Of a stretch of DNA of 64,000 nucleotides, positions 26,701-37,628 are shown one piece after another. Position numbers and translations under genes: made by a program. This stretch comes from Ooceraea biroi (lineage: Eukaryota; Arthropoda; Insecta; Hymenoptera; Formicidae). The notes beneath the pieces are model-generated. The model was not told the origin of the DNA. It did no database searches and saw only the letters and a program-made list of their open reading frames with translations. Numbering within the stretch: the stretch's first letter is position 1; each line of letters opens with the position of its first letter. Where the stretch lies: NCBI RefSeq assembly GCF_003672135.1, contig NC_039511.1, positions 1,080,464-1,144,463 on the forward strand. The letters are read 5' to 3'.

Positions 26701-29700
26701 CAAAGAATCCGATGCATCTGATGCGTTCTAATGTGAGATCACGAGGGAATGCCAGCAAAGGTGCTAGACGAAAAAAAATCCAAAACCGAAAGTGACGTTG
26801 GTAATCTGCCAAGTCCGGATGTATAATTAGACCTTCCTTCACTTCCTCCCGGCTTAATATTAGACGGTATCAATTGTCGGTGATTATCCCTCATGTTCGC
26901 GTCCGTGGTTGCGCCCGTTCTCGCAACGTAACCAGATCCTCGGCAACGAAAATCTAGCGACGTCAAGTCGCGGAATCCGACGCATGCACAATTTTTATCT
27001 AGACGCAACGAGAACTTGGCAGGGGTGCAAATCACGAGATACTGCGCGCCGCTTGTTTTTCGCACGCGCAAAATTCATCACGGAACTTATTTATAACATA
27101 TCCTATTTCTATTTCGCGTGATATCGTGCTATCCTCCGTTCCGTTCTGCGCGTTTTGGCGCGTTCTATTTTCCCCTGGATAAAACACCTATTCTTAGGCG
27201 CGAATTCTAAGACGACGAAACAACCTGGTCTCCGGGTTTCGTACACGCGCACAATCGTCTCTTGGTGAGGCGAGGGACGAAGAAGAAAGTCTCCAAAATT
27301 GCAAGACGCGTTGGTGTACTTGGCGCCGCGATTTAGAATTTCGTCGAATCCTTAAATCTGTCGTTTAGCGCATCTGCGCAGAGTTTACATCTCAAAATTA
27401 TACGCCACAGTTATTTGCGTCTATAATTACACTTTAAATATGTTAAATTTAATGTACTTACATTATGCATCGATAAAGATAATAATAAATTAAGGGAGTA
27501 TAGCGCAACATGCGCGTGTGACGCGCAACGCACGTTCCGTATGTACAAAGTTCATTCATCGAAAAAGATCATCATTGCGGAAATGTGGACAATATTTACT
27601 ACGACAAGATATCAGGAGATATCTGTGACGTAAAACTGCAACTACGAGCTAACTTAGTTTCGGATTGACCCAGGAAATATTTTAGACGATTCCGCAAAAC
27701 CCGGAGAATCATCAGCGCAACGTGAATTAGAGATTTGCCAAGTAGTAACGCGATAATCCCATGAACGAGGAAGGATGTCATGACACGTGCACGTGATTCG
27801 CGTGGGATCCCGATCGCTTCATTCATTCTAAACCATCGCACGATTCTTTAATCTCTCCAGATAAGTACGCGTGAAGGAAGGAAGGTGATATCGAAGAAAT
27901 TGCCGAGCAAGATACGCGGCAATTAAAGATACGCGTACAGCAAGGAAATTAAAGATTTCTGGCGCTAAAAAAATAATCCGGCACGTCGCTTGATCTGCGA
28001 TCCGTAATGAGATCGCGCCTGGCGTAACGTCATCTGAATGCCGTTACGCTCGTGAGATACGCGTTGACGAATGCGTTGTCGGGGGTGTGCGCGCTAGAAT
28101 CTAGAGCGGACGAGCGTCGGGACAAACAATAATGAGTCACGGAAACGCGGGGAGGAAGGGGCGGAAAAGACTTTAGAAGCAAGAGCTGAGAGAGCGCGGA
28201 GGATCGGATTTCTCGCTGCCGGTGTTCTCAAGAACATTCGGAGTTACGTTAAGGCGTCTTTTTCCCCCGTCGAAAGTTTCGCTGTTTCGTCGATCGTTCT
28301 CCCGACTGTTTGCATTCAATTTCACGCATCTGCGACGTTCGATTTGATCGTGCGAGGGGTATCATTATCCATCTGCTTGTCGAAAATTGAATTTCGCTCT
28401 TGGACGCACACGAAATAATGTAAAATGTGACTAGAAGACTCTATAGAAGACGATACCAGCGATTAGTCACTCTCGTGCAACTTAATTAGCCTAGAAGAAG
28501 AGAGAATTTTAATTAAAATCTCGTAATAATGATTTAAACTGATATTTGCAATCTAGCTACGAGTGGCGAAAATTCTGCATCGATTTTCGCGTTTAATTTT
28601 GGAGCGGAACAGTTAATTTTTCAGTCGCAGTTCGCGCAGAGCTGTCTTTTACGTATAAATTAGGAGACGCGAGCCGAGAAAAATGTTTTAGGACCGCTGC
28701 TATATTTAATGTCGTGGTCCGGCGAGGGTTAATCTTCCCTTTGAGAGACGCGGAGATGAGGTCTTCCACGTATTATGATGCTCGCCGAAATCCGAGGAGG
28801 CAGAGCATCAGGGACTGCCGTTTCTCCTCGTTGTGCCACGCACATAGGTTTATATTTATACAAGTCGCTCTCCAGCTCTTATAATAGCGAACCGGCCACG
28901 CATTCGCGGTGAAATGCATTCATACACCTTGTCTTAGGTCAAGCATTTTGTGCCCCGAAGCTGTCCGGTTACTTCCTTATAAGATGCGAACGCGCGGTAA
29001 TCATTCGTTCAGGTCGTGAGCAAGACGTGAACATGAGCAATCGTAATGTTCCTGCAAATACATCACGCGATTACCAGTTTTTATTTTAGTATTATTATCA
29101 CTATTATTTGCGTGCTAACTTTAATATCTGAGATGTAAGAGGAAGTAGATCTGAAATAATCAAAATTCTTACAGATCGAAAAAGTGTTTTCGGTCATAGA
29201 AGTTAATCCGCTTTGCATTATGTGGCTTTTAGGACGAGAGCGCTGCGACGCACACGCGTCACAGACTCCTAATACCGAAACTCTAAATTCCTGATCCAAA
29301 TGATCCAAAACAGACGAGGGTCAAGACCGGAATCGTGCAAAAATAGTATCGCTGATTGTCGATAAGAATTTAATGAACTTGACAATTATTTGTGCCGAAT
29401 TTCTTTCGCACATCGATTATTTAAATACTCGATTGTCGAGACAGCTTGTTATTGCCCAAAAAGATTTTGTAAGTAAAGAAATTATACATCTTACGAGTCC
29501 CTCGACGACCATAGTTTCCATTTCGTACGAAAACAAATATTATCTCATTATCAAGGTATTAATACGAATATACTCGATAAGCACGTAGTGCTCTTATCAC
29601 GTAACTCAATTACATATGCTATTGATATGCCATCGTGAGACACTTGATCCTAGCAACGCCTTAATCCATATCCATAATGGGAAGAGACTTACAAATCTTA

Positions 29701-31281
29701 CGTAAGAGAAAGTAGAGTCTCCCGATCATTTCATTTCATTGTTCATTCATTCAGCACATTGACATATTGCACGATGAATGCAGCTAATTCAAAAATTGAT
29801 CAAACATTGTCTCAAGAGAGATATATTAATTATCCTAATCTTTGTCTAACTCAAGTGGCTGTTCCAACACTGAAACAGCTATTGCTTCTGACTTGTTCTT
29901 CATCTACGTACAATAAAATTCCTACGTAAAAACTATATTTCGCATCAACGACATTTTTCTCCCACGTTCCACGTCAAGACATATTAATAGACTATGAATC
30001 CTAAACGGATCTGTCTATGGTGTGCGGGAAATGCGTATGCGGCTTGGGCGGCACCCTAAATATATCGACGGGCGTCTCGCGTCGCCCCGATGGATTCTTT
30101 CTGGCACGTGCTCCGGAGGATCGACACCTGCGCGTGCAATCGCGCAGCGACGACAGGTAGGGGCGCGATATTGTCACGCGCACCGGCAACAAAATCTTTT
30201 TCCACCGAATAGGCGGTGAGAAAGAGAGAGAGAGAGAAATGGAGCATTCTGTCAAAGAATAAAAATAAGCGGCCGCGCGTTCTCCGACATTTGGCAAGGA
30301 GCCTCCCCAAGTTTCTCTCCCTCTCGGAGGCAGCCAGGAATAAACTTTTCGAGATACCGCTCCGACGACGGCGGCGTGACTTATCTTATTTCGTGCGCGC
30401 GGAATCTGGCGTCTCGAAGAGAGAAAGGACTCGCGCGCGAAACGCAATTAGATTTTCCGACCTCGGCGTCTCGATCACGACGCACGTCGTTCTCCTCGCT
30501 GCTCCTAATTAGCGGCCGGTTAGCGACAGTCTGTGAGAATAAAGCACCGGCAATTCTGCGAGTACTTCGCGATCTCTGTATAAATCAGATTGCTATTTAA
30601 TGTTCTGTTGTCTGCGTATATTTAATTACGCGCGCACAGCAATCGTACGCTGTTGCTGCTTCATAAACTTTACGCTCGAAACTTGTAACGTGCTCCTTTC
30701 AGCTTTTCAGAGTTCAGTGTGACGTTTTACCTGTTTCTCGCTCACTCCCTTCTTTCGAAGTACTCTCGAGTACTTACTCTCGCTCTGCTTGAAACGCGGA
30801 CGGCAAAATTGTCAAGCCTCTCGTCTCGTCCCGTGCGAAAACGAACGAACGGTGCGCGTTCACGTTTGCGTGGCGCGCGAAATTCGATTTTCGAATTGCC
30901 GCCAGTCTCCCGGGCGCGACGCAGGCGCGCCGCACGCGATTCGCCGACCCCATGGATCAAGCGAAATGGGGGGGAAAAAAACGACGAAAACAATCACGCA
31001 AACAGCGGGGTACCGGTAGATGACGAGAGCTTCACGAGAAACCGATCTCGATCTCGCAAACGCGATCGGAAAACTCGTTGCCGCTCGTCGGTCATCGATC
31101 GCACGAGAAAAGAAGGTTAACGCAGTGCACGCGATCGACGTCGGTGCACGTACATACGTGAACGGCGGCGAGCGAAGGTCATTGGGTCAAGACCGGCGAG
31201 CGCGCGACGTTATCGGCCGGCGAACCGCGTGCCGGAATCGGTGGATTTAGCCTGCTTGGAACAACTCGACTCACCGCCCAT
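17769..31281 (-). CDS. GYG: Glycogenin with His/Gln-rich insert and long Ala/Glu/Lys-rich tail
   Basis: Nine coding exons: 31281-31275, 25657-25522, 25352-25178, 25002-24713, 24505-24325, 23046-22096, 21435-21226, 21127-21037 and 19564-17769. All phases agree; 1278 residues. Glycogenin glucosylates itself from UDP-glucose to prime glycogen. The GT8 domain (1 to about 263) has WVTLATNDAYSLGALVL, the metal-binding DAD at 102-104, GSFDGGDQG with D160 and D163, and ATYSYLPAF with the acceptor tyrosine at 195. These positions equal those of human GYG1, which supports the 7-base first exon. Exon 6 (264-580) is rich in His, Gln, Asn and Ser and includes FSDFKDPWENY. Exon 7 carries the glycogen-synthase-binding motif WEQGQIDYMG (612-621), normally close to the C-terminus. 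Exons 8-9 add about 630 residues rich in Ala, Glu, Pro, Ser and Lys, with internal AEAKPAEQ repeats and a Lys-rich KKTVKKTVKKSK block; low complexity, function unknown. Confidence 0.9.
25658..31274. other. Glycogenin intron 1, no other gene supported
   Basis: A 5.6 kb stretch alternating AT-rich DNA (25.8-26.7 and 28.4-29.9 kb) with GC- and CpG-richer patches (26.7-28.3 and 30.0-31.27 kb). A short GA run lies at 30217-30236. Open frames such as 30001-30447 on the minus strand and 30719-31120 on the plus strand are arginine- and serine-rich, which is what CpG-rich noncoding DNA gives when translated; I assign no gene to them. Confidence 0.5.
31275..31281 (-). CDS. GYG: Glycogenin coding exon 1 (7 bases)
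   Basis: Reads ATGGGCG followed by a strong GTGAGT donor. Joined to exon 2 at 25657 in phase 1, it gives M-G-G-Y-A-W-V-T-L, the same length as the human N-terminus. This puts the DAD motif at 102-104 and the acceptor tyrosine at 195, exactly as in human. No other suitable start was found nearer to exon 2, where the only ATG at the junction is out of frame. The intron is 5617 bases. Confirmation needs a transcript. Confidence 0.75.
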
Positions 31282-31609
31282 GACTGGTGCCTACGGCGAA
31301 GGTAACTCGAGGGCCGTTCCTTCCTCTGAGCGTGCCGCACTAGCCTCGACCGAGAACGAGAAGATCCCACGTACACACCCACCACTTGCGCCGGCACTGA
31401 CCGGGATGGAATCAGGAACGACCGTGCACACTTGCTCGGCGCCACAACACGAGTGAAGATGACCGCGCGAGTTGACCGCGAGATAATCTCCCCCCCACTC
31501 CTTCCTCCCGCTGGCGCCCTCCCCTGCCGCCCCGCGACCGCGAGCGGAACACGGTGATGCGATGCTCCTACTTTACCGACGAGGACAATCCAGCGGCCGC
31601 GCCGAAAGC

Positions 31610-31618
31610 GATTCCGGA
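31610..31618. repeat. Left target-site duplication of the 1332-bp element
   Basis: GATTCCGGA, identical to 32951-32959 on the other side of the element; the match stops exactly at both element ends. Confidence 0.88.
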
Positions 31619-32950
31619 ACGTGTGTGAAGTTAGCCCCGCACTTTTTGAATTTCATCTTTTTCTTGATTGTGCTGAATTGTGCTACGTTTGTGCCATATT
31701 GTGCCGCAAACCGCAGTTCAATATCTCAAACTGTTTTCGAAAAAAAAAAATAAAAAACGAAAATTTTGGTAGCCCCGCACTTTTCGAATTTTGAATTTTC
31801 ATTAATTGTGCTGCATTGTGCTCCGTTTGTGCTGTATTGTGCCGCAAACCGCAGGTCAATATCTCAAACCGTTTTCGAAAAAAAAATAAAATGAAAAATT
31901 TGGTAGCCCCGCACTTTTTCGCGATTAAGCTCAAATTTTTTTTCCAAATTAGCGTTGACTTGTGCCGTGTTGTGCTGTTGGAAAAATTTGAATATTTCAT
32001 TCCGTTTCGATAAAAAAAATTCATAAAGATAGATTTAAAAAACATATAAAATCACATTGCAAGGCAAATATATAATTTCTGCGATTGTGCTGAGTTGTAC
32101 TACTCATTCTCTACGAGAGACATGCATAAAAATCGGAAATTAATTTGAGAGTCGATAATTATTAATGAAAAAGGGGTGGGGGTGAATAAAAAATTTGACA
32201 TTTTCGAATGTTTTCCACTTGTGCCGGATTGTACTAGAGTAGCACAACAACTTTTTCAAGTGACAAAATTTCCTCAGACCGTTAGATATCGCAGTACAGA
32301 GAAAGTTAGGACTGAAGTGTAACGGTTTTTTAGGAATAGAAAATTTCAAACTCTTATAACTTACGAACGGCGAACGATAATCGAATTCTGCGAGTTGTGC
32401 TGGATTGTGCTACTCAAAATCTACGAAACACATGCATAAGAAGCGTGGATTATCGTGAAGATTAGTCAAAGTTATCCAAAAAATGGTGAGGGCGAAATAA
32501 AAATTTCACATTTTCGAATTTTTTTCGGTTGTACCAGATTGCGATCGACGAGCACAACTTTTTCTAATGACACAATTTCGTCAGATTACTGGATTTTGCA
32601 AAACAGTCGCTGATAGGAACTTAGGGTTTAGGAATAGAAAAATGCAAAACTCCATACCGTCCAAACCATGGTACATAATCGAATTTAGTAAATTGTGCTG
32701 AATTATGCTAGTCAAGAAAAATGAACGACTATCGAAAGTAACAGGTAAAATGGAAAGAGATTGATAAAAAAAGTCAGCAAAATTCGAAAAGTGCGGGGCT
32801 ACCAAATTTTTCGTTTTTTATTTTTTTTTCGAAAACGGTTTGAGATATTGAACTGCGGTTTGCGGCACAATATGGCACAAACGTAGCACAATTCAGCACA
32901 ATCAAGAAAAAGATGAAATTCAAAAAGTGCGGGGCTAACTTCACACACGT
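31619..32950. mobile_element. Non-autonomous DNA transposon, 1332 bp, 9-bp target duplication
   Basis: Terminal inverted repeats of about 175 bases (31619-31793 and 32778-32950) begin ACGTGTGTGAAGTTAGCCCC and are nearly identical apart from a substitution and poly-A length changes. The element is flanked by an exact 9-base duplication, GATTCCGGA, at 31610-31618 and 32951-32959. No transposase frame is present. The left end contains three imperfect head-to-tail units starting with AGCCCCGCAC at 31633, 31771 and 31905, and TTGTGC motifs recur along the element. A 9-base duplication with long inverted repeats suggests the Mutator-like (MULE) superfamily, but the superfamily is an inference. Near identity of the repeats suggests a fairly recent insertion. 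Confidence 0.88.
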
Positions 32951-32959
32951 GATTCCGGA
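32951..32959. repeat. Right target-site duplication of the 1332-bp element
   Basis: GATTCCGGA, identical to 31610-31618 and directly abutting the right terminal inverted repeat. Confidence 0.88.
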
Positions 32960-33764
32960 GCGATTTGAACGCTGCGGAACTACGTGCCTGCCTTAGATAC
33001 GAGGACGATCAGGTGTGAAGCGATTTCTGGAGGTTCGTGAAATTGAAATGCAAAAGTACGGAAAAGAATGATGGAAGTAGATGCAAGAAAATGAGAGTCT
33101 CACAACGAGGAGAGAAAGAACGGGGCAGTAGATCGACCGACCGATGAGATGACTTTACAATGACACATGGGTCGTTAAAATATGTATACGACATTAACGT
33201 TCCGCGTAATGGTCGTGTAATGCAGCGAAACGTTAAACGTTCATGTCGTTGTCAGTTCGAGCTCGCGAAAAGACGTATACCGCGTCGACGGTCCTGAACC
33301 TTTTGGGACGAAACTACGCAGTATACCGTGTCTCATCGATCGCGAGAGGGTCGCAAAAAGAACGCGGTCGCGGGGGATCAAAAATTAAATATACGATGAT
33401 GCATGTATATTTAGCGTCACGTGAATGGACGCTAAACTGTATAGCGGAACGTAATCGTACATTGCAAAATCGAGAAATTGCGTGAAGAAAATTCTTCTTT
33501 ATCCCTAACGCGCTATGCCACAGAAATTCTTTTGGTAAATCTACCGATTAGCGAACCCACCTCCTATCACCTTGTCCTTGACATATATTATAGAGGTCAC
33601 CCTCCTGAGTGACCTTCAAAAGGTTTTAGCCGTCGGTCGTTGTTTACTAAAAAGTTATTAACGAAAGAAGTTTAATGATTTTGCACGAATTTTCAGCCGT
33701 CCACAACAAGCAAAAGGTTATATTTTCCGAAACTGAAGCCCCGGACACATACGCTCGGTTTCAG

Positions 33765-33816
33765 CCCGCTTCGCGGGAGGGCGGGGGGCAGGGGCTTTGC
33801 CCCCCCGCCCCCCGCC
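33765..33816. repeat. GC-rich double palindrome inside the 837-bp element
   Basis: Two adjacent inverted repeats: CCCGC-TTC-GCGGG at 33765-33777, then GGCGGGGGGC at 33780-33789 pairing with GCCCCCCGCC at 33807-33816 around an inner GGGGC/GCCCC pair. It stands out sharply from the AT-rich element around it. Confidence 0.85.
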
Positions 33817-33877
33817 AGAACCAGTGTAACAGATTTTACCGTACAGATTTTGATCACCTGGTACACGGCACGGATTC

Positions 33878-33905
33878 CAGGTTAGGTTAGTTTAGGTTAG
33901 GTTAA
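33878..33905. repeat. Short TTAGG-type telomere-like repeat
   Basis: Contains four TTAGG or TTAG units (GGTTAGGTTAGTTTAGGTTA). TTAGG is the ancestral insect telomere repeat. The copy is short and lies inside a transposon, so it does not mark a telomere. Two roughly 42-base diverged direct repeats containing GGTTAAAG and GAATACTTTGTA follow at about 33899-33973. Confidence 0.75.
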
Positions 33906-34378
33906 AGCAGAGAATACTTTGTATTTAACTGTTTATGCTTTTGGTTAAAGTGAAGAATACTTTGTACTTATATTAAAAGAAACTATTCTATATATTAACG
34001 ATTCACTACTTTAAATGACTTTCCTTCCTTCGTTCATATACATATTCGTCTTTTATATCTTTCAATATTCAAAATAACTACTATATTTGCAAAATTTCTT
34101 TTGTTAATAACTTATTCATAAACAACGATCGACGACTAGTGCGGGTTATTCGGGAAGGTGACCTTTGTAATATATGTCAATATTATGTTCTTGGTTCGCG
34201 TAGACAGCTGAAAATTCGTGCAAAATCATTAAACTTCTTTTGTTAATAACTTTTTAGTAAACAACGACCGACGGTTAAAACTTGCACAATGTTACTCAGG
34301 AGGGTGACCTCTATAATATATGTCAAGGACAAGGTGATAGGAGGTGGGTTCGCTAATCGGTAGATTTACCATTCTTTT

Positions 34379-35070
34379 TATTAATGTTATTTCTAGAACG
34401 TACAGCTTCTCTATTCGCCTTCATCTCTCTTTTTCATGTCTGCGATACAGAAGCAAATGCACGCCACCCGCTAATAAGGATTATTATACCAGGGCGATCG
34501 ACGCCCTGCACCTGAAGAAACAAATCCACCACCCATACCGAGCACGAGCGGCAGGCATCACGCGACACCTGCCGCGAAAACCGCGGCGGCGTGGGTGCGA
34601 TGCGCCGTTTTTAGTTCCTGCGCTTCCCGTGCGGTGACCGCGGCGCGGGTGGCGTCGGCGGTGGGACCACTTGCACGGCGCGGTGTGGAGCGGCGGCAGA
34701 CATGCGGCGTACAGCGGGATAAGGTGCGTCAGGGGCCGGGTAGCCTTCGCGCCGTTAAAACCCGCCCGTTCGCCCGGGGAACGTCGACGGGCTACCTCGA
34801 CGACGTACTACGATCAGTGCGTAGACGACACGCGGCCGCGTACCTTACGATCGGTACGATGTAGCTCCGATTAACGATCACGCATAACTTCATCTGTCTG
34901 TCTTGTTTTGTTTCCGACGACTGACCTCTCTCTCTCTCTCTGTCTCTTCCTCTTCGTCTCTCTCCTCGCCATCATCGTCGTCATCGCGGACGGACGGACC
35001 GGGTTCTTCCGGGTAAAATCGGCCTCACGCGTTGACCGCGCGACCGCGAGTGCGGCGCGCGAACGAAAAG
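34379..35070 (+). promoter_or_regulatory. MCF2L: CpG-rich upstream region of the Rho GEF gene
   Basis: The last 550 bases before the ATG at 35071 are GC- and CpG-rich with a CT run, fitting an insect promoter and 5' untranslated region. It is separated from the glycogenin start by the two transposons, so the original divergent intergenic distance would have been about 1.6 kb shorter without them. Confidence 0.5.
34926..34941. repeat. CT dinucleotide microsatellite
   Basis: Short CT run about 130 bases upstream of the Rho GEF start codon, in the probable promoter or 5' untranslated region. Confidence 0.75.
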
Positions 35071-35260
35071 ATGGCCAGCTCGCCTACCAGCATCGAGAAC
35101 CAAATCGACAGCTTCCTGGAGCAGTTCAAGCGCAGCGCCTCCCGGGCGATGGAGGAGACCCACGCCGCGCACCACCATCACCCGGGCAGCTACAACGCCT
35201 GCAGCAGCAGCATCAGCCGCAGCCGCAGCGGCAACCTGGACCTGGAGCTGCTCGAGGCAG
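35071..35260 (+). CDS. MCF2L: Probable first coding exon of the Rho GEF
   Basis: An ATG preceded by AAAAG opens 63 codons (start MASSPTSIENQ) and ends in CTCGAGGCAG followed by a GTGAGT donor in phase 1. The next plus-strand acceptor of matching phase that continues into conserved sequence is 48198, giving ...LLEA-E-DVESMTGEIEN. The intervening gene at 44730 starts with its own ATG and an upstream noncoding exon. The residues form no recognised domain. It could instead belong to an unseen transcript. Confidence 0.6.
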
Positions 35261-37597
35261 GTGAGTTCGTTCACTTTGATCAGCCAGGCTCGAGACCACC
35301 TTCGACGCCTACTCCGGGAAGATTTAAATCTCCGGCACTGCGTACGCGGCTCGATTCCGCGCCGTGCCGAGCTACGTCACGCCGGGATTCACAGGTTGTC
35401 AGCCCGATCGAAGGGCCTCGGGGCCCTTTCCACCGTTTCGAACCCCCGCGCGCGCGATTAGCATCGCGCTGCGCTTCCTTGTGCGCTTGTTTGCGCTCAG
35501 CGTGACACAATCGTGGTTTTCAATCTTGGCAAATAGAAAATTCAAAGTTGAATCATGAGATAGGATTTACAGAAATGTTTTTCTCGATTTTTTTTGTATT
35601 AGGACCGAAAAATACGAAGGAAGTGACGGGTGGAGGATGAATAAATTATTACGTCGTCGCGTTGGGTTCGTCGAGCGGATCGAAGGGCTCGAAGGGTTTC
35701 GAGAAGCTTCGGTTTTCCAGGCGGATTTGAATTTCGCCACCGCGTGCGGGCATTCTCGTTTCTCCGTAATTGCGCGACTAGTATACTGGGTCAAAGGGCT
35801 CAAAGGGTTTGCGGAAGGTTTACTCCCGAAGGGAGATCCGATTTTTCGTTGCCATGAACAATCTCTCGTTTCTCTAATTCCGCGCGCTACATCAAATAAT
35901 ACTGCTTTACTTTAACGTCGAGTCATCGAATATGGGTCAGCGGATTTAAAGGATTTGCGGGATTCAGGGAAACTGTGACCCCCTCACCGTATGTTTATGT
36001 CACCTTCGGTTTTTATAAGTCCAGCGGAACGTGACTTGGATATCTTGTTCTTTTTTTCATGTGATCGTATGTAAGCCAACCTTTATTTCAAGCTGTACTA
36101 CACACGTATATCGTCTCGCTTTTAATATCGTTACAGCTGTGCTATTCTTATCAAAGTCAACGCGATTGTGCTTACAAAATCATTGTTGCCAAGGAAAGCC
36201 AGAGGGTTTAGGGATTTTGTAACAGCCGGGAGAAAGTGTGCGACGTTTCCCAACACACAATAAATAGCCTGCCAGTTAGTTTTCTTCGGCGGTTTGGAAT
36301 TTTCATCACTCCGGTGGTTGGCTGTCGCGGCTCTTCACTCACTCTCCCGTTCGTTTACCTAGGCAGGTAGATGAATCTCGATTAAATCCAGATTCACCGT
36401 ATCACCAGCTGACGTCTGTGCTTTCCATTATTTGCTTACCGAGAGTGACGTGAAGTGGAGATGGTTTCGATTGATTAAAAGCTTGATGAGCGCCGAGACA
36501 CGAGACGGGTCGCTCGACGTCTTCGCATTTTGTTCCTCAAATCGTGTGTGAGGTATATCGATTTTCAGTGCATTGTTGCTCGTGAGTTTCCCGAAAGGGA
36601 ACGCATGGAACGTCGTTACTAACGAAAGCAAAATGTTTTCGAGAATGCTTGGCTCGCTTTAATGTAGAATCGAACATTTGGATTATTTGTCTCGGGGAAA
36701 ATCAATCTGCGGAATGAGCGTGCGCATAAATTCGCTTAAACTAATTTCGGATTTATATTTATTCGACAATTTTTTCCTAAATTTGTCGCGTTTTAAGAAA
36801 CAATTTCTATACAAATAAAGTGTAAAAGGATCATGTGCGCAAAGTATCGCGGTAATGTAAGTTAATAGTTTATATCATGCTTTAATTCAGGTAACGAATA
36901 ATTCTCGTTAATTTATCTGTCAATTATTCTTATTATTCCTGTGTTCTTTCTTTGCATGCGTTTCTTTTATACCGAGTTAATCAACTGTGAACAATAAATC
37001 GCGGATTTATTCGCTAGAAGTCATACGCACGTTCATTATTGATCCGTAAACAATAGGACTCGCAGTTCTTTTATTCGCATATCACCCGTCGTACTTTGCG
37101 CAATTGCTATTCACTATAGTTACACTCTATTTACTAATGATCCGTCCTCAACATGTGCCATCCACATTTCTCCTCGGAATCATCACAAATCGTGTTTTTA
37201 AAACTGATTTTCGTATTAATTTCGAAAGCGGCGATTAGATTAAACGAATATTAATTGGCTTATAAAATATCCCCCGCAAGTTTTTTCTCTCTTTGCCTGT
37301 GAATTACAGCAGCCGTTTGACGATGACGATAAATCAATTTGCCAGTCGATGGAGTGAATAATCGAGTAACGTCATCTCGCAAAATACTCTCCGTCGTGCA
37401 AATACCGTCAATACTCGCCGTCCGCTTTGTAACAATGTGTAAAATTGTTTTTTTTTTATGACACCATGGCTTGCTTCGTCTCTGCATTTCACTTTTCATT
37501 TGCATGAATTGCAAAAACGTGTATGCATTTTTTAATTCTGAATCTATAAAACATGTTGGGATTTATATAGCACGTATCGAAGGTATAAAACATTGAA

Positions 37598-37628
<31 letters not shown>

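Larger units (their letters stand above)
33534..34370. mobile_element. Non-autonomous DNA transposon, 837 bp, 8-bp target duplication
   Basis: Inverted repeats of about 168 bases (33534-33701 and 34203-34370) begin GGTAAATCTACCGATTAGCG and are identical for the first 76 bases or so, then diverge slightly. Direct repeats ATTCTTTT flank the element at 33526-33533 and 34371-34378. No transposase is encoded. A second, diverged copy of the subterminal unit lies in tandem at about 34090-34185, just inside the right end. The interior has a GC-rich palindrome (33765-33816) and TTAGG-like repeats (33878-33905). An 8-base duplication fits hAT, P or Merlin-type elements; I cannot choose among them. Confidence 0.85.

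Noticed and set aside
33878..33905. TTAGG units as evidence of a chromosome end
   Set aside because: Only four units, interrupted, inside a transposon with genes on both sides.
35261..35505. Continuation of the GEF first exon past its donor
   Set aside because: A strong GTGAGT donor at 35261 and the change to low-complexity Arg/Pro-rich sequence indicate intron.
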